A stretch of DNA of 52,355 nucleotides from SURF-32 sp964648365 (GTDB lineage Bacteria > Planctomycetota > Phycisphaerae > UBA1845), in assembly GCA_964648365.1 (NCBI GenBank), contig CAZYLK010000019.1:1-52355 (forward strand). The letters are read 5' to 3'. Shown here one piece after another: positions 1-8,322 of the stretch. Position numbers and translations under genes: made by a program. Every line of letters begins with the position of its first letter. The first letter of the stretch is position 1. The notes under the pieces are model-generated. The model saw nothing but the letters and a program-made list of their open reading frames with translations, was not told the origin of the DNA and ran no database searches.

Positions 1-813
1 GGCTTCCTGCGGAGGCAACGCGGGGGTACGGTCGCCTGCGTCGCTGACAGGGACTATCGGCGTCGGGAAGCCGCCGAGGCGGCACTGCTTGACGGACGCC
101 CGGTGTTCATGTGGCGTCGGCACTCGATCGAGAATTATCTACTCGAGCCGCGCGTGGTCGCCGAAGCGCTCAAGCGGCTCCAGTCGTCGTTGCTCCGGCT
201 TCCGCACGGTCCGCCGCCATGGACGGCATCGGTGCCGATTGACGAAGTGAGCCTGACGAGCGCGCTTCGTGCGTGCGCTGAGGCTCGAAGTCCGCAGGAA
301 GCCGGACGGATGACGATCTTTCGGCTGTGGGAGGATATCTCGGCATCGGCGGGACGGGTTCAGTGCCGGGTGCCGGATCTGCTCTCCCGTGAGCTGCCGT
401 CCACGCCTGCCGAGTGCCGGGATGCGGTTGTTGCGGAGGCCGCGCGCATCGCCACCCGCGCCCAGGAGGCGGCGGTGTCCGAGCACCTCGCCGCCAGCGC
501 TGTTTCCGATCGCTACGAGCGGGTTCTGGATTCGATCCGCACGGTAGACTATCTGGCTACCGGCAGATTCCTTGAGGAAATGCACGGCAAGTCGCTGCTG
601 TCAGAGTTTCAAAGGTGGCTGGGGGGACGTTGCGGTGTCCAGTTGAGTGTGCGGCGGCTGGTCGGCGAACTCAGCGACGCCTTGCCGATCGTCTACGGGG
701 CCGATCGGCGTCTGTTCGGCGCCGATGACTTTTGCGACTTGGCCGATGGGGTACGGGCCATCGCCGGCCTACCGGCGCTCGGGAGGCCGGGCGATCGCGA
801 TGCGCAGACGTAA
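1..813 (+). CDS. C-terminal part of a DUF4435/TOPRIM-like protein (5' end outside window)
   Basis: The frame is open from base 1 and stops at TAA 811-813, so 270 residues of a longer protein are visible; GTG 103 is only the first start codon in view. The recognisable part is at the beginning: an acidic VADRDYR stretch, then about 20 residues later HSIENYLLEP. A D-x-D turn followed by an 'SIENYLL' box is typical of DUF4435, a TOPRIM-like domain often found with AAA ATPases in nuclease or defence-type proteins. The remaining ~200 residues are alpha-helical and charged, and I recognise nothing in them. It converges on the next gene with only 22 bases between the stops. The ATPase or nuclease partner domain, if there is one, lies outside the window. 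The gene is clear; the family is a tentative call. Confidence 0.6.
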   Translation, partial: GFLRRQRGGTVACVADRDYRRREAAEAALLDGRPVFMWRRHSIENYLLEPRVVAEALKRLQSSLLRLPHGPPPWTASVPIDEVSLTSALRACAEARSPQEAGRMTIFRLWEDISASAGRVQCRVPDLLSRELPSTPAECRDAVVAEAARIATRAQEAAVSEHLAASAVSDRYERVLDSIRTVDYLATGRFLEEMHGKSLLSEFQRWLGGRCGVQLSVRRLVGELSDALPIVYGADRRLFGADDFCDLADGVRAIAGLPALGRPGDRDAQT

Positions 814-835
814 GCGCGGCAGCCATAAATGACCG

Positions 836-1660
836 CTACCCGAGCAGTTCATCGTGCGGCAGGTCGATCGATGTGCGTTGCCCGTGCCGAGCGGCGGCGA
901 GCGCGCGCCGGCAGGCGACGGGGTCATCGACGTCCAGCAGGTCGACCGTGTACGAGTCGTCGCGCGATCGGAACGTCACGCCGTATTGGCTCGGGACGAC
1001 TTCCACCTGGTCGAGTTCGATGGACCGCTCCCGCCGGAGCCGGTCGCTCCAGAACCCGGACGGTCGGAGGATCTCGACCGTTCCCGGCGTCACGCGGACG
1101 TGCCGGCGCTTGCAGGCATAATCGTGTAGCGCAGATAGGAGTACCAGCGTGATCAGGGTGGCCGCCAGCGCGGTTGCGAGCGTGCCGATGGCCGGGGACG
1201 ATCCCATCTGCTGGGCGAAGAACCGCTTGTTGACAAACACTCCGAGCAATAGCGCCGCGCCTACGTCGTGCGGGCGCATTGCTCGCACGGCCGAGAAGAC
1301 CTGCGGCGTTACCAGCGGATCGTCATCGCCGCCCAAGCCACAGAGCGACCACCCAACCGTCCGCGGTTCGGGCGATTCAACGCCCGTGAGGACCGCTTGT
1401 CCGCCTGGCGTCATCCTCGACGAGCAGGTTACGAGGATCCAATACGCGCCCACGTAGACCAAGCCCCCACCCAAGCCAGTTGCCGCTCCCAACCGCGGGT
1501 TCCAGATCGCCGTCACGGCGCCGGTCAGGCCGACTGCCACAAGAGCGAGGTTGGCGGTTCGAAACGCGCGGAACAACGCTACGTGAACGCGCGAATCCGG
1601 CGTGAGTCGCGTTTTACAGTCGCAGCGCGGCGAGGGAGCGGTGGGTTTCTCGTCCGACAT
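836..1660 (-). CDS. hypothetical membrane protein
   Basis: The predicted protein has 274 residues and starts at ATG 1660. After a short N-terminus with a CDCK motif there are hydrophobic segments at roughly residues 30-52 and 60-80, a polar stretch of about 50 residues, and two more around 130-145 and 155-180. A soluble C-terminal domain of about 90 residues rich in beta-forming residues follows (VTPGTVEILRPSG, then VEVVPSQYGVTFRSR), as seen in small PH-like membrane-anchored domains. I do not recognise a family. It is divergent from the glycogen synthase gene, with a 213-base gap that presumably holds promoters for both. No catalytic motif is visible. Confidence 0.6.
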   Translation of the reverse strand: MSDEKPTAPSPRCDCKTRLTPDSRVHVALFRAFRTANLALVAVGLTGAVTAIWNPRLGAATGLGGGLVYVGAYWILVTCSSRMTPGGQAVLTGVESPEPRTVGWSLCGLGGDDDPLVTPQVFSAVRAMRPHDVGAALLLGVFVNKRFFAQQMGSSPAIGTLATALAATLITLVLLSALHDYACKRRHVRVTPGTVEILRPSGFWSDRLRRERSIELDQVEVVPSQYGVTFRSRDDSYTVDLLDVDDPVACRRALAAARHGQRTSIDLPHDELLG

Positions 1661-1873
1661 GCTCGCATGATACGGTGCGAGCGTTCGGACTCGCTACCGG
1701 GAAGACTGACAAGGCTCGAGGGTCTGCGGGCAGTCAACACCGAGGTACGCTCGGGTACTCGAAACTGGCCTGGCTCCCCTGGCCCGCGACTTCCAGCTTT
1801 GACCGCGGCAGTTCACAAGCGAGCGTCCCGCCTGTAGTGTGACGGTCGTCGCGGGGCCTGTTCGCTCCGCCGG

Positions 1874-3685
1874 ATGCGTGTCATGGACAGTTCTCGCGAA
1901 CCGCTGGTCGTCGAAATCTCGTGGGAGGCGTGTTCCCAGACGGGCGGAATCTACACCGTTCTGCGGACGAAGTGTGCGGCCGGGCTGGAGAAGTGCGGCG
2001 ACGACTACATGCTCATCGGTCCCTTCCGGGAACAGGCGGCCCGAATCGAGTTTGAACCCATGCCGCTGCCGCCGGCCTGGCAGGAAGCCGTTGACGACCT
2101 GGCCGGCCGGGGCGTCAAGCTCCACTGCGGGCGATGGCTGATCACGGGGCGCCCGCGCGTGATCCTGATCGACCTGGCGTCGGTGGCCGACCATCTCGAC
2201 AGCATGAAGTATTTCCTGTGGGAAAGCTTTGGCATCGGCGTGCCCCCGCACGACCATGACTGCGACGAAACGGTGATGTTCGGCTATGTCGTTGCCGATC
2301 TGCTCACCGCGCTCCGCAAGCGGGTCGCCGATCGGGAACTGCTCGCCCACTTCCACGAGTGGCAGGCGGCGGTCGCCATTCCGCTGATCCGCAAACGCGG
2401 CATCGACGTCGCGACGGTCTTCACCACCCATGCCACGCTCGTGGGGCGCAGTCTCTCCGCGGCCAACAAGGATATTTACGGCGACCTGGAGCGCATCAAC
2501 CCGGAGGCGGTGGCGACGGAGCACGGCATCCGCCACCGCTTCGAGATCGAGCGCGCCGCCGCCCGCGACAGCGATACGTTCACGACGGTTTCCGAAATCA
2601 CCGCGCAGGAGGCGGAGCACTTTCTCGGCTGCCGGCCGGGCGTTGTCCTGCCCAACGGCCTGCACGTCGAGCGCTTCGGCTCGCCGCACGAGTTTCAGAA
2701 TCTCCACCAGCGCTACAAGCAGCAGATCCACGAGTTCGTGATGGGGCACTTCTTCCCCAGCTACGGCTTCGAGCTTGACAAGACGCTGTACGTTTTTCTT
2801 TCAGGCCGTTACGAGTACCGCAACAAAGGTGTTGACGTTTTCATCGACGCGCTGGCGGAGGTAAACCGGCGGCTGAAGGCGGAACCGCGCGGAACGACGA
2901 TCGTTGCGTTCATCGTGGTGCGGGCGGCTTACCTGACCTACAACGTCGAAACGCTGAACCGGCAGGCCATGCTCAACGAGCTGCGCGATACGTGCCAGTC
3001 CATCAAGGAGGACATGGGGCTGCGCCTGTTCCGGACGGTGACCGGCGGACGCCTGCCGACGACGAAGGATCTGCTGGACGAGTACGCCGGGGTGCGGCTG
3101 CAGCGCATGATCCACGCCTGGCGGCAGGACCAGTTGCCGCCGGTGGTGACCCATGACCTGGAGGAAGACGCCCGCGACCCGGTGCTGGCCCGTCTGCGCC
3201 GGCATGGGCTGCTCAATGCGGAATCCGACCCGGTCAAGATCGTGTTCCATCCGGAGTTCATCGTGACGGCCAGCCCGGTGCTGGGCATGGAGTACGACCA
3301 GTTTGTGCGCGGCTGCAACCTGGGCGTGTTCCCGTCCTATTACGAGCCGTGGGGCTACACGCCGATGGAGTGCATCGTCCGCGGCATCCCGGCCGTGACC
3401 AGCGATCTCAGCGGCTTCGGCTCGTACGTGATGGAGCATTTTCCGGATCACGACGAGGACGGGCTTTACGTCACGCGCCGGCGCGACGTTCCCTATGAGA
3501 ATTCCGTCTATCAGGTGGCGGGGTGGATTCACCAACTGACCCGACTGTCGTTGCGCGAACGCATCCACATGCGCAACCGGACCGAGAGCTACGCCGAGTA
3601 CTTCGACTGGTCCAACATGGCGCGCTACTACCGCGCGGCGCGGGTCAGCGCCGTCAAGCGTCATCGGGAGACGTGGAAGGGGTGA
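1874..3685 (+). CDS. glycogen synthase, eukaryotic-type (GT3 family)
   Basis: GT3 enzymes transfer glucose from a sugar nucleotide to the non-reducing end of glycogen with retention; this is the animal/fungal family, present in only some bacteria, and unrelated in detail to the usual bacterial GlgA (GT5). The 603-residue product opens with EISWEACSQTGGIYTVLRTK, the GT3 N-terminal signature. It carries the C-domain block FPSYYEPWGYTPMEC, whose Glu491 is the expected catalytic glutamate. Near the C-terminus MRNRTESYAEYFDW matches the helix that bears the glucose-6-phosphate-sensing arginines in yeast enzymes. Here that arginine cluster looks thinner, so allosteric control may differ. ATG 1874 has no strong ribosome-binding site, and ATG 1883 is an alternative. 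The stop overlaps the start of the hydrolase gene (TGATG), so the two are probably translationally coupled. Confidence 0.9.
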   Translation: MRVMDSSREPLVVEISWEACSQTGGIYTVLRTKCAAGLEKCGDDYMLIGPFREQAARIEFEPMPLPPAWQEAVDDLAGRGVKLHCGRWLITGRPRVILIDLASVADHLDSMKYFLWESFGIGVPPHDHDCDETVMFGYVVADLLTALRKRVADRELLAHFHEWQAAVAIPLIRKRGIDVATVFTTHATLVGRSLSAANKDIYGDLERINPEAVATEHGIRHRFEIERAAARDSDTFTTVSEITAQEAEHFLGCRPGVVLPNGLHVERFGSPHEFQNLHQRYKQQIHEFVMGHFFPSYGFELDKTLYVFLSGRYEYRNKGVDVFIDALAEVNRRLKAEPRGTTIVAFIVVRAAYLTYNVETLNRQAMLNELRDTCQSIKEDMGLRLFRTVTGGRLPTTKDLLDEYAGVRLQRMIHAWRQDQLPPVVTHDLEEDARDPVLARLRRHGLLNAESDPVKIVFHPEFIVTASPVLGMEYDQFVRGCNLGVFPSYYEPWGYTPMECIVRGIPAVTSDLSGFGSYVMEHFPDHDEDGLYVTRRRDVPYENSVYQVAGWIHQLTRLSLRERIHMRNRTESYAEYFDWSNMARYYRAARVSAVKRHRETWKG

Positions 3686-4539
3686 TGCGGGTGGACGACG
3701 GGGCGACCTGCACACAGCCCATTGTTCTTGCTCACGGCATCGCGCGGTTCGATGAACTGGCCCGCAAGGTTTTTCCACGCTGGGACAACGCCGACGATCG
3801 CTATCACTACTTCCGCGGGATCCGCAGCGCCCTGACGGCCGCGGGCTACACCGTGCATCATGCCAGCGTGCCCTGGGCCGAGAGCGTGAAGGTCCGAGCG
3901 GCCCGCCTGGGCGCCTTTGTGGATCAGGTTGCCGGCGATAACGGCAGCGTCCACATCATCGCGCATAGCATGGGCGGCCTTGATGCGCGGCACATGCTCT
4001 ACGAGGCCGGGCTTCACGACGCCGGGCGGGTCGCGCGGGTGGCATCGCTTTCGACGATCGGCACGCCGCACCTGGGATGCGTCCTGGCGGACGCGGGCAT
4101 CGACTGGCTGGGCGGGGCGATCTCCGGCTTCGGTCCGCTGGCTTCCGCCCTGGGTGGGTTCTTCGATTTGACCACGGAGTCGTGCTCGGCGTTCAATGAC
4201 CGCGCGGCGGCGTTCGAGCGGGACAACGCCGTCGTCTACCGCACCTACGCCGGGGTTCCCGCCCGCGAGTCCGACGTTTCGCTTCTTTTCCGCGGCACGC
4301 ACCGATATATCACGCAGCACGCCGGTCCGAATGACGGTCTGGTCGAACGGACCTCAGCCATGTGGCGCGACGCACTGTTCGCCGGGCCTGCGTGGGACGC
4401 GGACCATCTGCACGAAATCGGCTGGTGGGATCTTTGGGACATGGTAGCGGCGTCGAGCACGGCCCGCCTGGCCCGGATCCACGACCACTATCTGAGTATT
4501 GCGGCAGACGTCGCACGCGGCGCGGCCAAGGCCTGGTGA
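3685..4539 (+). CDS. alpha/beta-hydrolase, triacylglycerol-lipase-like
   Basis: This 284-residue protein has the lipase layout. IVLAHGI near residue 15 forms the oxyanion-hole strand, IIAHSMGGLDARHM at about residues 90-103 is the nucleophile elbow with the catalytic Ser in A-H-S-M-G, and STIGTPHLG follows, as in bacterial class I lipases. A late His in DHLHEIGWWD is a candidate for the triad. There is no signal peptide, so a cytoplasmic or membrane-associated esterase is more likely than a secreted one. I place the start at ATG 3685, inside the TGA of the glycogen synthase gene; the frame is open further upstream but only within that gene. Why a lipase-like enzyme sits in a glycogen/glycosyltransferase operon is unclear. 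Confidence 0.82.
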   Translation: MRVDDGATCTQPIVLAHGIARFDELARKVFPRWDNADDRYHYFRGIRSALTAAGYTVHHASVPWAESVKVRAARLGAFVDQVAGDNGSVHIIAHSMGGLDARHMLYEAGLHDAGRVARVASLSTIGTPHLGCVLADAGIDWLGGAISGFGPLASALGGFFDLTTESCSAFNDRAAAFERDNAVVYRTYAGVPARESDVSLLFRGTHRYITQHAGPNDGLVERTSAMWRDALFAGPAWDADHLHEIGWWDLWDMVAASSTARLARIHDHYLSIAADVARGAAKAW

Positions 4540-5765
4540 TGCACGTTCTTTATATCCACCAGTACTTCGCCACGCCCCACGGAAGCACGGGCACGCGGTC
4601 GTACGAGTTCGCTCGGCGCTGGGTCTCCGCCGGGCATCGCGTGACGATGCTGACGACGACGGCCCAATTGACCGATCGCGACCTCGCGGAAGCGCGCGGA
4701 CGGCGCGTGCGGCGCTTCGCCGTGGACGGCATTGAAGTCGTCGCCCTCGACATTCCGTATCGACAGCAGATGGGCACGATCGCCCGTCTATGGGCTTTCG
4801 GCCGGTTCATGGCCTCGGCGTCGTGGCGGACGCTGACCGCTCGCGGCGTCGACGCCGTCTACGCCAGCAGTACACCGCTTACGGTCGCGGTTCCGGCGCT
4901 GTGTGCCTGGTGGCTGCGGCGGCGCCCTTACCTGTTCGAAGTCCGCGACTTGTGGCCGGCGGTCCCGGTCGGGCTGGGCGTCCTGCGAAATCGCGTGCTC
5001 ATCGGCCTGGCCCGCCTGCTTGAACGCGGAGCCTATCGCGGCGCTCGTGCCGTCGTGACGCTTTCGCCGAGCGCGACGGACATCGTGCGCCGGGATACAC
5101 CCCATGAGAAGCCCGTCATCGAGGTTCCCAACGCCGCGGATACCGAGAATTTCAGTCCCGAGGTCGATGGATCGGACATGCGCCGGCGCATGGAGTGGGG
5201 CAGCGCGATCGTCTTCGTCCACCCCGGGGCGATGGGGCGGGTGAACGGCCTGGACGCCGTCGTGCGCGCCGCCATCCGGTTTCGCGATGACCCGCGGCTG
5301 CTCTTCGCGCTGGTCGGTGAAGGCCGGGAGAAACCACGGCTCATCGAGATGGCCGCGCGAGAAGGATTGACCAACCTCCGCATCCACGCCGGAGTGCCGA
5401 AGCACGAGATGCCGGCGCTGCTGGCGGCCGCGGACGTGGGACTGATGACGGTCATGCCGGCGCCGGTGCTGGAACACAACAGCGCCAACAAGTTCTTCGA
5501 TTACCTGGCCGCCGGCAGGCCGGTCGTGCTCAACTACGGCGGGTGGATGCGGGAGGCCGTCGAAGAAGCGGAGGCCGGGATCGGCTGTACGATGGGCGAC
5601 GAGGAGGCGTTCTTTCAAGCGATCGCGCGACTGGCGAGGGATGACGCGTTGCGGCGATCCATGGGTCAGGCGGCGCGACGACTGGCCCTGGGTCGATTCA
5701 ACCGCGATGATCTGGCGGCGCGTGCCCTTGATGTCGTGACGGCCGCGGCACGGATTGCGACTTGA
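4539..5765 (+). CDS. glycosyltransferase family 4, WbuB-like
   Basis: The 408-residue protein starts MHVLYIHQYF at ATG 4539, which overlaps the TGA of the hydrolase gene. It is a GT-B-fold retaining glycosyltransferase of the GT4/WbuB kind. The N-terminal Rossmann domain contains HGSTGTRSYEFARRW (acceptor side) and FEVRDLWPAVPV. The C-terminal donor-binding domain has GEGREKPRL and, near residue 320, NSANKFFDYLAAGRPV, where WbuB relatives have a similar P/A-NK-FDY-AAG block. There is no transmembrane segment. It probably acts on a lipid- or polysaccharide-linked acceptor at the inner face of the membrane. The next gene overlaps its stop by one base. Confidence 0.88.
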   Translation: MHVLYIHQYFATPHGSTGTRSYEFARRWVSAGHRVTMLTTTAQLTDRDLAEARGRRVRRFAVDGIEVVALDIPYRQQMGTIARLWAFGRFMASASWRTLTARGVDAVYASSTPLTVAVPALCAWWLRRRPYLFEVRDLWPAVPVGLGVLRNRVLIGLARLLERGAYRGARAVVTLSPSATDIVRRDTPHEKPVIEVPNAADTENFSPEVDGSDMRRRMEWGSAIVFVHPGAMGRVNGLDAVVRAAIRFRDDPRLLFALVGEGREKPRLIEMAAREGLTNLRIHAGVPKHEMPALLAAADVGLMTVMPAPVLEHNSANKFFDYLAAGRPVVLNYGGWMREAVEEAEAGIGCTMGDEEAFFQAIARLARDDALRRSMGQAARRLALGRFNRDDLAARALDVVTAAARIAT

Positions 5766-7294
5766 TGGACCACGAGGGACAACCTCCGCATTCGACGGGC
5801 GGCGTGCGAACGTGGCTCGCGTGGTTCGCTGCGGCGTCTGTGCTCTATGGCGCGACGATGACGCCCGGTCTGTCCTGGGGGGACTCGGGCGAAGCCCAGC
5901 TTCACACGGCCGACGCGACGTGGCTGTTCGTCGATATCTGCCGGTCGCACGTGCCGTATTACGCCTGCACACGCCTGGTTGATCGCCTGCTGCCGGTGGG
6001 GCCGGTGATGGCGGCGAATCTGGTGGCGGCGCTGTTCGGCGCCGTGACCGTGGCGAACGCGGCGCTGCTGATGTCCCGGCTTTGCGCGGGGCGCATCGCG
6101 GCCGGCGTCGCGGCGCTGGCCCTGCTGCTGTCTCACACGCTGTGGCAGATGAGCACCGCCGCCGAAGTGGTCACCCTGTCGACCGCGCTGCTGACTGCGG
6201 AGTGGCTGTTGGTTGAGCGCTTCGTCGCCACGGGTCGGCGCGGCGCGCTGGCGGCGGCGGCGCTGTGCAACGGTCTGGGCGTCTCGACGCACAACATGGC
6301 GCTGTTGATGTGGCCGGTCTACTTGTTCATCTGGTTCCGGTACCGCCGCCGTCCCGAGTCGCCGTCCACCGTGACGGTCCTGGCGGCGCTGGCGGCGGCG
6401 GTGGTGGGCCTGTCGCCCATGATCGCGCTGTGTGCCGCGTACTATGTGTCGACGGGCGACGCCGAACAGATGCTGAAGTCAGCGCTGTTCGGCACTTACC
6501 GCGGGAGCGTGCTGAACTTTGCGGGCCTGCCGGGTCTGGCGCTCAAGTCGGCGGGCTACATCCTGTTGAACTTCCCGATCTTCGCGCCGTTGGCGGTTCT
6601 GGGCGTGTTCGAGCTGGGGCGTGCTTCTGCGCGGCCGGTGCGAGACCTGTTCCTCGGCGCGGCGCTGGTCTACTTGCTCTTCGCGCTGCGCTACCGCGTG
6701 GCCGACCAGTACACGTTTTTCACGCACTTTCACGTGCTCTTCGCGGTTTTCGCTGCCGTGGGCCTGGGCGCGATCCGCTGGAAGAGGGTGTGGCCGCTGG
6801 TGATCTTCGCCTGCGCCTCGCCGGTGCTGTATTCGGCGGCGCCTTCGGGGATCGCGCGGGTTGACGCGTTGCGGGCGCTGCTTCCCGCGCGGGCGTTGCC
6901 CTATCGCGAGCCGACCCGCTGGTTTCTGCAACCGTGGCGCGCCGGTGATGACGGCGCGGAGCGGTATGCGCGTGAGGTGCTGGAATCGCTGCCCCGCGGC
7001 GCGCTGCTCTGGGCGGACTCAACGCCCTATCCGCCGATTGCCTACATGCAGAGTGTCGCGGGAATACGCACCGACGTGGTCCTCGACGGGCGCGTTGCGG
7101 CCAGCCCCTGGGACATCCGGAGTGAAGAAACGGAATCTCTGCGTCCGGAAGCCCTGCTTGCCGGCTCGTGGTTCTCAACGTCGGACCGCCCGGCGTACCT
7201 GCCCGCGTGGTTGCGCGACCGCAGCGACGTCGCGTTCGAATCGGTTGGCCCGCTGTACCGCGTGGTCCGGCGACAGGACGCCGGTGGCCCGTAA
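5765..7294 (+). CDS. DUF2723-type polytopic membrane protein (O-mannosyltransferase-like)
   Basis: The product is 509 residues, with about nine or ten hydrophobic segments through residue ~375 and a soluble C-terminal tail. The N-terminus matches the DUF2723 pattern: TMTPGLSWGDSGEAQLHT places acidic residues (D-S-G-E) just after the first membrane helix, as in GT-C glycosyltransferases, and the helix-rich segment with GLGVSTHNMALLMWP follows. Family knowledge suggests transfer of a sugar from a polyprenyl-phosphate donor outside the membrane; the exact substrate cannot be read from sequence. I prefer ATG 5765, which overlaps the upstream TGA, to the TTG one codon earlier. It is the last gene of the four-gene set; 395 bases without a convincing gene follow. 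Confidence 0.75.
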   Translation: MDHEGQPPHSTGGVRTWLAWFAAASVLYGATMTPGLSWGDSGEAQLHTADATWLFVDICRSHVPYYACTRLVDRLLPVGPVMAANLVAALFGAVTVANAALLMSRLCAGRIAAGVAALALLLSHTLWQMSTAAEVVTLSTALLTAEWLLVERFVATGRRGALAAAALCNGLGVSTHNMALLMWPVYLFIWFRYRRRPESPSTVTVLAALAAAVVGLSPMIALCAAYYVSTGDAEQMLKSALFGTYRGSVLNFAGLPGLALKSAGYILLNFPIFAPLAVLGVFELGRASARPVRDLFLGAALVYLLFALRYRVADQYTFFTHFHVLFAVFAAVGLGAIRWKRVWPLVIFACASPVLYSAAPSGIARVDALRALLPARALPYREPTRWFLQPWRAGDDGAERYAREVLESLPRGALLWADSTPYPPIAYMQSVAGIRTDVVLDGRVAASPWDIRSEETESLRPEALLAGSWFSTSDRPAYLPAWLRDRSDVAFESVGPLYRVVRRQDAGGP

Positions 7295-7689
7295 GCGGGA
7301 GCGATGCGAGGAACGCCCCATCGTGGCGCGACGGGCGCGGCGGGGCAAAAAAAAAGGCTTTACAAATCCGACACTCGCCTTAGTATTCCACCCTCGATGA
7401 CAGAGCGCGGCGTCGTCCGGGTCGTGGCCGGCCGGTGACGTAAGCGGCTTCATCCCGAACCTCCGGCGCGACATCGCGCGGGGCTGCTGCGGCAGGGCTC
7501 ATCCGAACCACTGCCAAAGGCGAGCGTTGCATGCGCTTGTCCTGCCGCCCAGTTCAGCAGTGCAATTCGCCGGCGGTCTGGCACGACTGATGCCAAAACT
7601 CAGCAGGGCCGAATCTGGAACTCAGTGTGTTTGTGCGCGCCGACCGCGGAGGTTCGGCGCAGGCTGATCCGTCGCGTAACGGAATCGTC
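7295..7689. other. intergenic region upstream of the oxidase operon
   Basis: No credible gene is visible in these 395 bases. They hold an A9 run at 7347-7355, one weak sigma-70-like promoter (separate entry) and otherwise mixed G+C-rich sequence. A reading frame open from 7627 runs into the membrane-protein gene, but its upstream residues look like leader sequence. I found no clear FNR-type palindrome, although an oxygen-regulated operon follows. Confidence 0.5.
7359..7386 (+). promoter_or_regulatory. possible sigma-70-type promoter
   Basis: TTTACA at 7359-7364 and TAGTAT at 7381-7386 are separated by 16 bases. The -35 matches the consensus at five of six positions and the -10 at four of six. 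It lies about 300 bases upstream of the first oxidase-operon gene, in unusually A+T-rich surroundings for this window. The long leader makes it uncertain. Confidence 0.3.
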
Positions 7690-8322
7690 ATGACCGAATC
7701 ACCATCCACTGCCGACAAGGTGGCCGAACTGGAGCGGCTCCGCGCGCGGGTGGCCTCACTGGAGGCCGAGGTTGCGGCGGAACTCGCGCCCGGCGGCTGG
7801 CCGCCGCGGGGCTACTACACGACGTATTACCTGATGTCGGGCATGGTGCTCGGGCTGATCGCCGCGGCCGCCAGCCTGCTGTTCAACATCATCGGCGCCA
7901 CCATGTTCGGCATGGAGGCGCTCAAGCTCATCCGCGTTTACCTGACGTTTCCGATGGGCCAGAGCGCTCTGACGCTGGACAGCGCTTTCGCCCTTGCGGC
8001 CGGTTGCTGCCTGTACCTCGGCACCGGCATGATCGGCGGCATCCCGTTTCACATGATTCTCACGCGGTACTTTTCCGACGCCTCAGCCGGCAAGCGGTTC
8101 ATCGTGGCGTCCGTGCTGGGCCTGGGCGTGTGGATCATCAACTACTACTGCATCCTCTCGTGGCTGCAGCCGGCGCTGATCGGGGGCAACTGGATCGTGG
8201 AGGAGATACCGTTCTACGTCGCAGCGATGACACACCTCATATTCGGATGGACGATGCTGCTGGTCGCTCAATGGGGCGAGTTCGTACAGCGGCCCGTCGC
8301 CCGACAGGAGAAGCGCTCATGA
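7690..8322 (+). CDS. membrane protein at the head of the cbb3 oxidase operon
   Basis: The 210-residue protein begins MTESPSTADKVAELERLRAR. A short N-terminal coiled coil (heptad-like VAELERLRARVASLEAEVAAEL, about residues 9-30) is followed by four hydrophobic helices at roughly residues 45-70, 90-120, 135-160 and 175-195. I chose ATG 7690 because residues before it look like untranslated leader, and the family-like start MTES... gives a sensible cytoplasmic coiled coil. Its stop overlaps the start of the cytochrome lipoprotein gene (ATGA), which ties it to the respiratory operon. No haem- or copper-binding His/Cys motif stands out apart from scattered histidines, so I would call it an accessory or anchoring subunit rather than an electron carrier. 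I recognise no family. Confidence 0.7.
   Translation: MTESPSTADKVAELERLRARVASLEAEVAAELAPGGWPPRGYYTTYYLMSGMVLGLIAAAASLLFNIIGATMFGMEALKLIRVYLTFPMGQSALTLDSAFALAAGCCLYLGTGMIGGIPFHMILTRYFSDASAGKRFIVASVLGLGVWIINYYCILSWLQPALIGGNWIVEEIPFYVAAMTHLIFGWTMLLVAQWGEFVQRPVARQEKRS

Noticed and set aside
7341..7360. Rho-independent terminator at the A9 run
   Set aside because: There is no stem before it, and the run is A, not T, on the strand of the upstream gene.
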